A stretch of DNA of 64,000 bases from Streptomyces sp. HUAS MG91. Its GTDB lineage: Bacteria; Actinomycetota; Actinomycetes; Streptomycetales; Streptomycetaceae. The position numbers and the translations under genes were made by a program. The notes under the pieces were generated by a model, which worked only from the letters and a program-made list of their open reading frames with translations, was not told the origin of the DNA and did not search any database. The DNA lies in contig NZ_CP159535.1 of assembly GCF_040529335.1 (NCBI RefSeq), positions 62,001 through 126,000 of the forward strand, read 5' to 3'. Position 1 is the first letter of the stretch; every line of letters starts with the position of its first letter. Shown in pieces: positions 63,490-64,000 of the stretch.

Positions 63490-64000
63490 ATGGATTCTTT
63501 GACAGAAGCCCTGCTGTCCGGGGCCGGCCCGGACGAGATCGGGCGACACGCACTTCCCCCGCAGTACCGGGCCGCGCACCTGCTGGCCGCCGACGTCGGC
63601 ATGTTCGACGGGGTGGCCGATCCCGACGTGCGCAAGTCGCTGCACGTCGGGTCCGTCCCCATGCCGGAGCTCGCCCCGGACGAGGTGGTCGTCGCCGTCA
63701 TGGCGAGTTCCATCAACTACAACACCGTCTGGTCGGCGACGTTCGAACCGGTGCCCACCTTCGCGTTCCTCAAGCGCCAGGCCCGCAACGGCGGTTGGGA
63801 CCGCCGGCACGACCTGCCGCACCAGGTCGTCGGATCGGACGCGGCCGGCATCGTCGTACGCGCCGGGACCGGCGTACGCCACTGGAAGCCCGGCGACCAC
63901 GTGGTGGCCAGCTGCGTCCAGGTCGACGACCAGGAACCGGCCACCCACGCCGACGCCATGCTCGGCACCGGCCAGCGCATCTGGGGCTACGAGACGAACT
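63490..64000 (+). CDS. ccr: Crotonyl-CoA carboxylase/reductase (5' part, cut by the window end)
   Basis: The first 170 codons of a medium-chain-dehydrogenase-type CCR (full length about 445). Seen: MDSLTEALL, VPMPELAPDEVVVAVMASSINYNTVW, FAFLKRQARNGG, HQVVGSDAAGIVVRAGTGVRHWKPGDHVV, and the start of the GYETN stretch. CCRs reductively carboxylate alpha,beta-unsaturated acyl-CoAs to alkylmalonyl-CoA extender units. ATG 63490 follows AGGAGAAAGGG, 85 bp after the NRPS stop, and is likely cotranscribed with it. The product probably feeds the AT with the VPGH signature at 44747-50272 and perhaps the loading AT. The chain length or branching it prefers cannot be judged from this fragment. Confidence 0.95.
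   Translation, partial: MDSLTEALLSGAGPDEIGRHALPPQYRAAHLLAADVGMFDGVADPDVRKSLHVGSVPMPELAPDEVVVAVMASSINYNTVWSATFEPVPTFAFLKRQARNGGWDRRHDLPHQVVGSDAAGIVVRAGTGVRHWKPGDHVVASCVQVDDQEPATHADAMLGTGQRIWGYETN

Overview
High-GC (about 72-74%) actinobacterial DNA, almost certainly Streptomyces or a close relative: C/G-ending codons, GTG and TTG starts, translationally coupled genes, and an MbtH protein beside NRPS and type I PKS genes. Essentially the whole window is one biosynthetic gene cluster. It is cut at the right edge, where the crotonyl-CoA carboxylase/reductase gene runs off the end. At the left edge 407 bp of non-coding DNA precede the first gene.

Layout. 0.4-2.3 kb: a PaiB-fold protein that looks like the heme enzyme piperazate synthase (KtzT type), then a StrR-type regulator. 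2.3-5.7 kb (minus strand): argC-argJ-argD with overlapping ends and no argB, an ornithine supply set. 5.8-8.0 kb (minus): a secreted serine-hydrolase-like protein lacking its catalytic Lys and Tyr, and a type II thioesterase. 8.4-12.6 kb: MbtH, a LmbU-family regulator, a free adenylation protein, a free carrier protein and a flavoprotein. 12.7-33.2 kb: three NRPS genes in the order C-A-T-E-C-A-T, C-A(MT)-T-E-C-A-T, C-A-T-TE. 33.3-35.8 kb: two thioesterases around a threonine-dehydratase-like enzyme. 36.2-41.6 kb: a P450, a divergent class A flavin monooxygenase, a second free carrier protein coupled to a second P450, and a thioesterase-fold protein with a Cys nucleophile. 41.6-60.0 kb: four PKS genes (KSQ-AT-ACP; KS-AT-DH-KR-ACP; KS-AT-DH-ER-KR-ACP; KS-AT-ACP). 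60.2-63.4 kb: an NRPS C-A*-T gene whose adenylation domain is degenerate. 63.5 kb to the end: ccr.

How the parts fit. Six NRPS modules and four PKS modules give an acylated hexadepsipeptide. The PKS line predicts a delta-hydroxy-type chain with a saturated spacer, an unreduced beta-ketone and an alpha-methyl group. That chain can close to the 2-hydroxytetrahydropyran acyl group of the azinothricin / A83586C / polyoxypeptin / L-156,602 family. Two adenylation domains carry the piperazate-like pocket DVFS-VA-[S/A]-YA, matching the KtzT and ornithine genes. Inferred order: polyketide - (trans-loaded, probably beta-hydroxylated residue) - D-Pip - X - N-methyl-D-X - L-Pip - possibly Gly, released by the terminal TE.

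The two strongest novelty leads are: (1) a perfect palindrome TGTCCCGCCGGCGGGACA repeated only in intergenic control regions of the cluster, with a LmbU-family regulator gene inside the cluster; and (2) an apparent trans-loading system in which a degenerate A domain on the first NRPS module would be bypassed by a free A protein, free carrier proteins with dedicated oxygenases, and a Cys-nucleophile aminoacyl shuttle. All substrate and product assignments are read by eye from motifs and remain inference.
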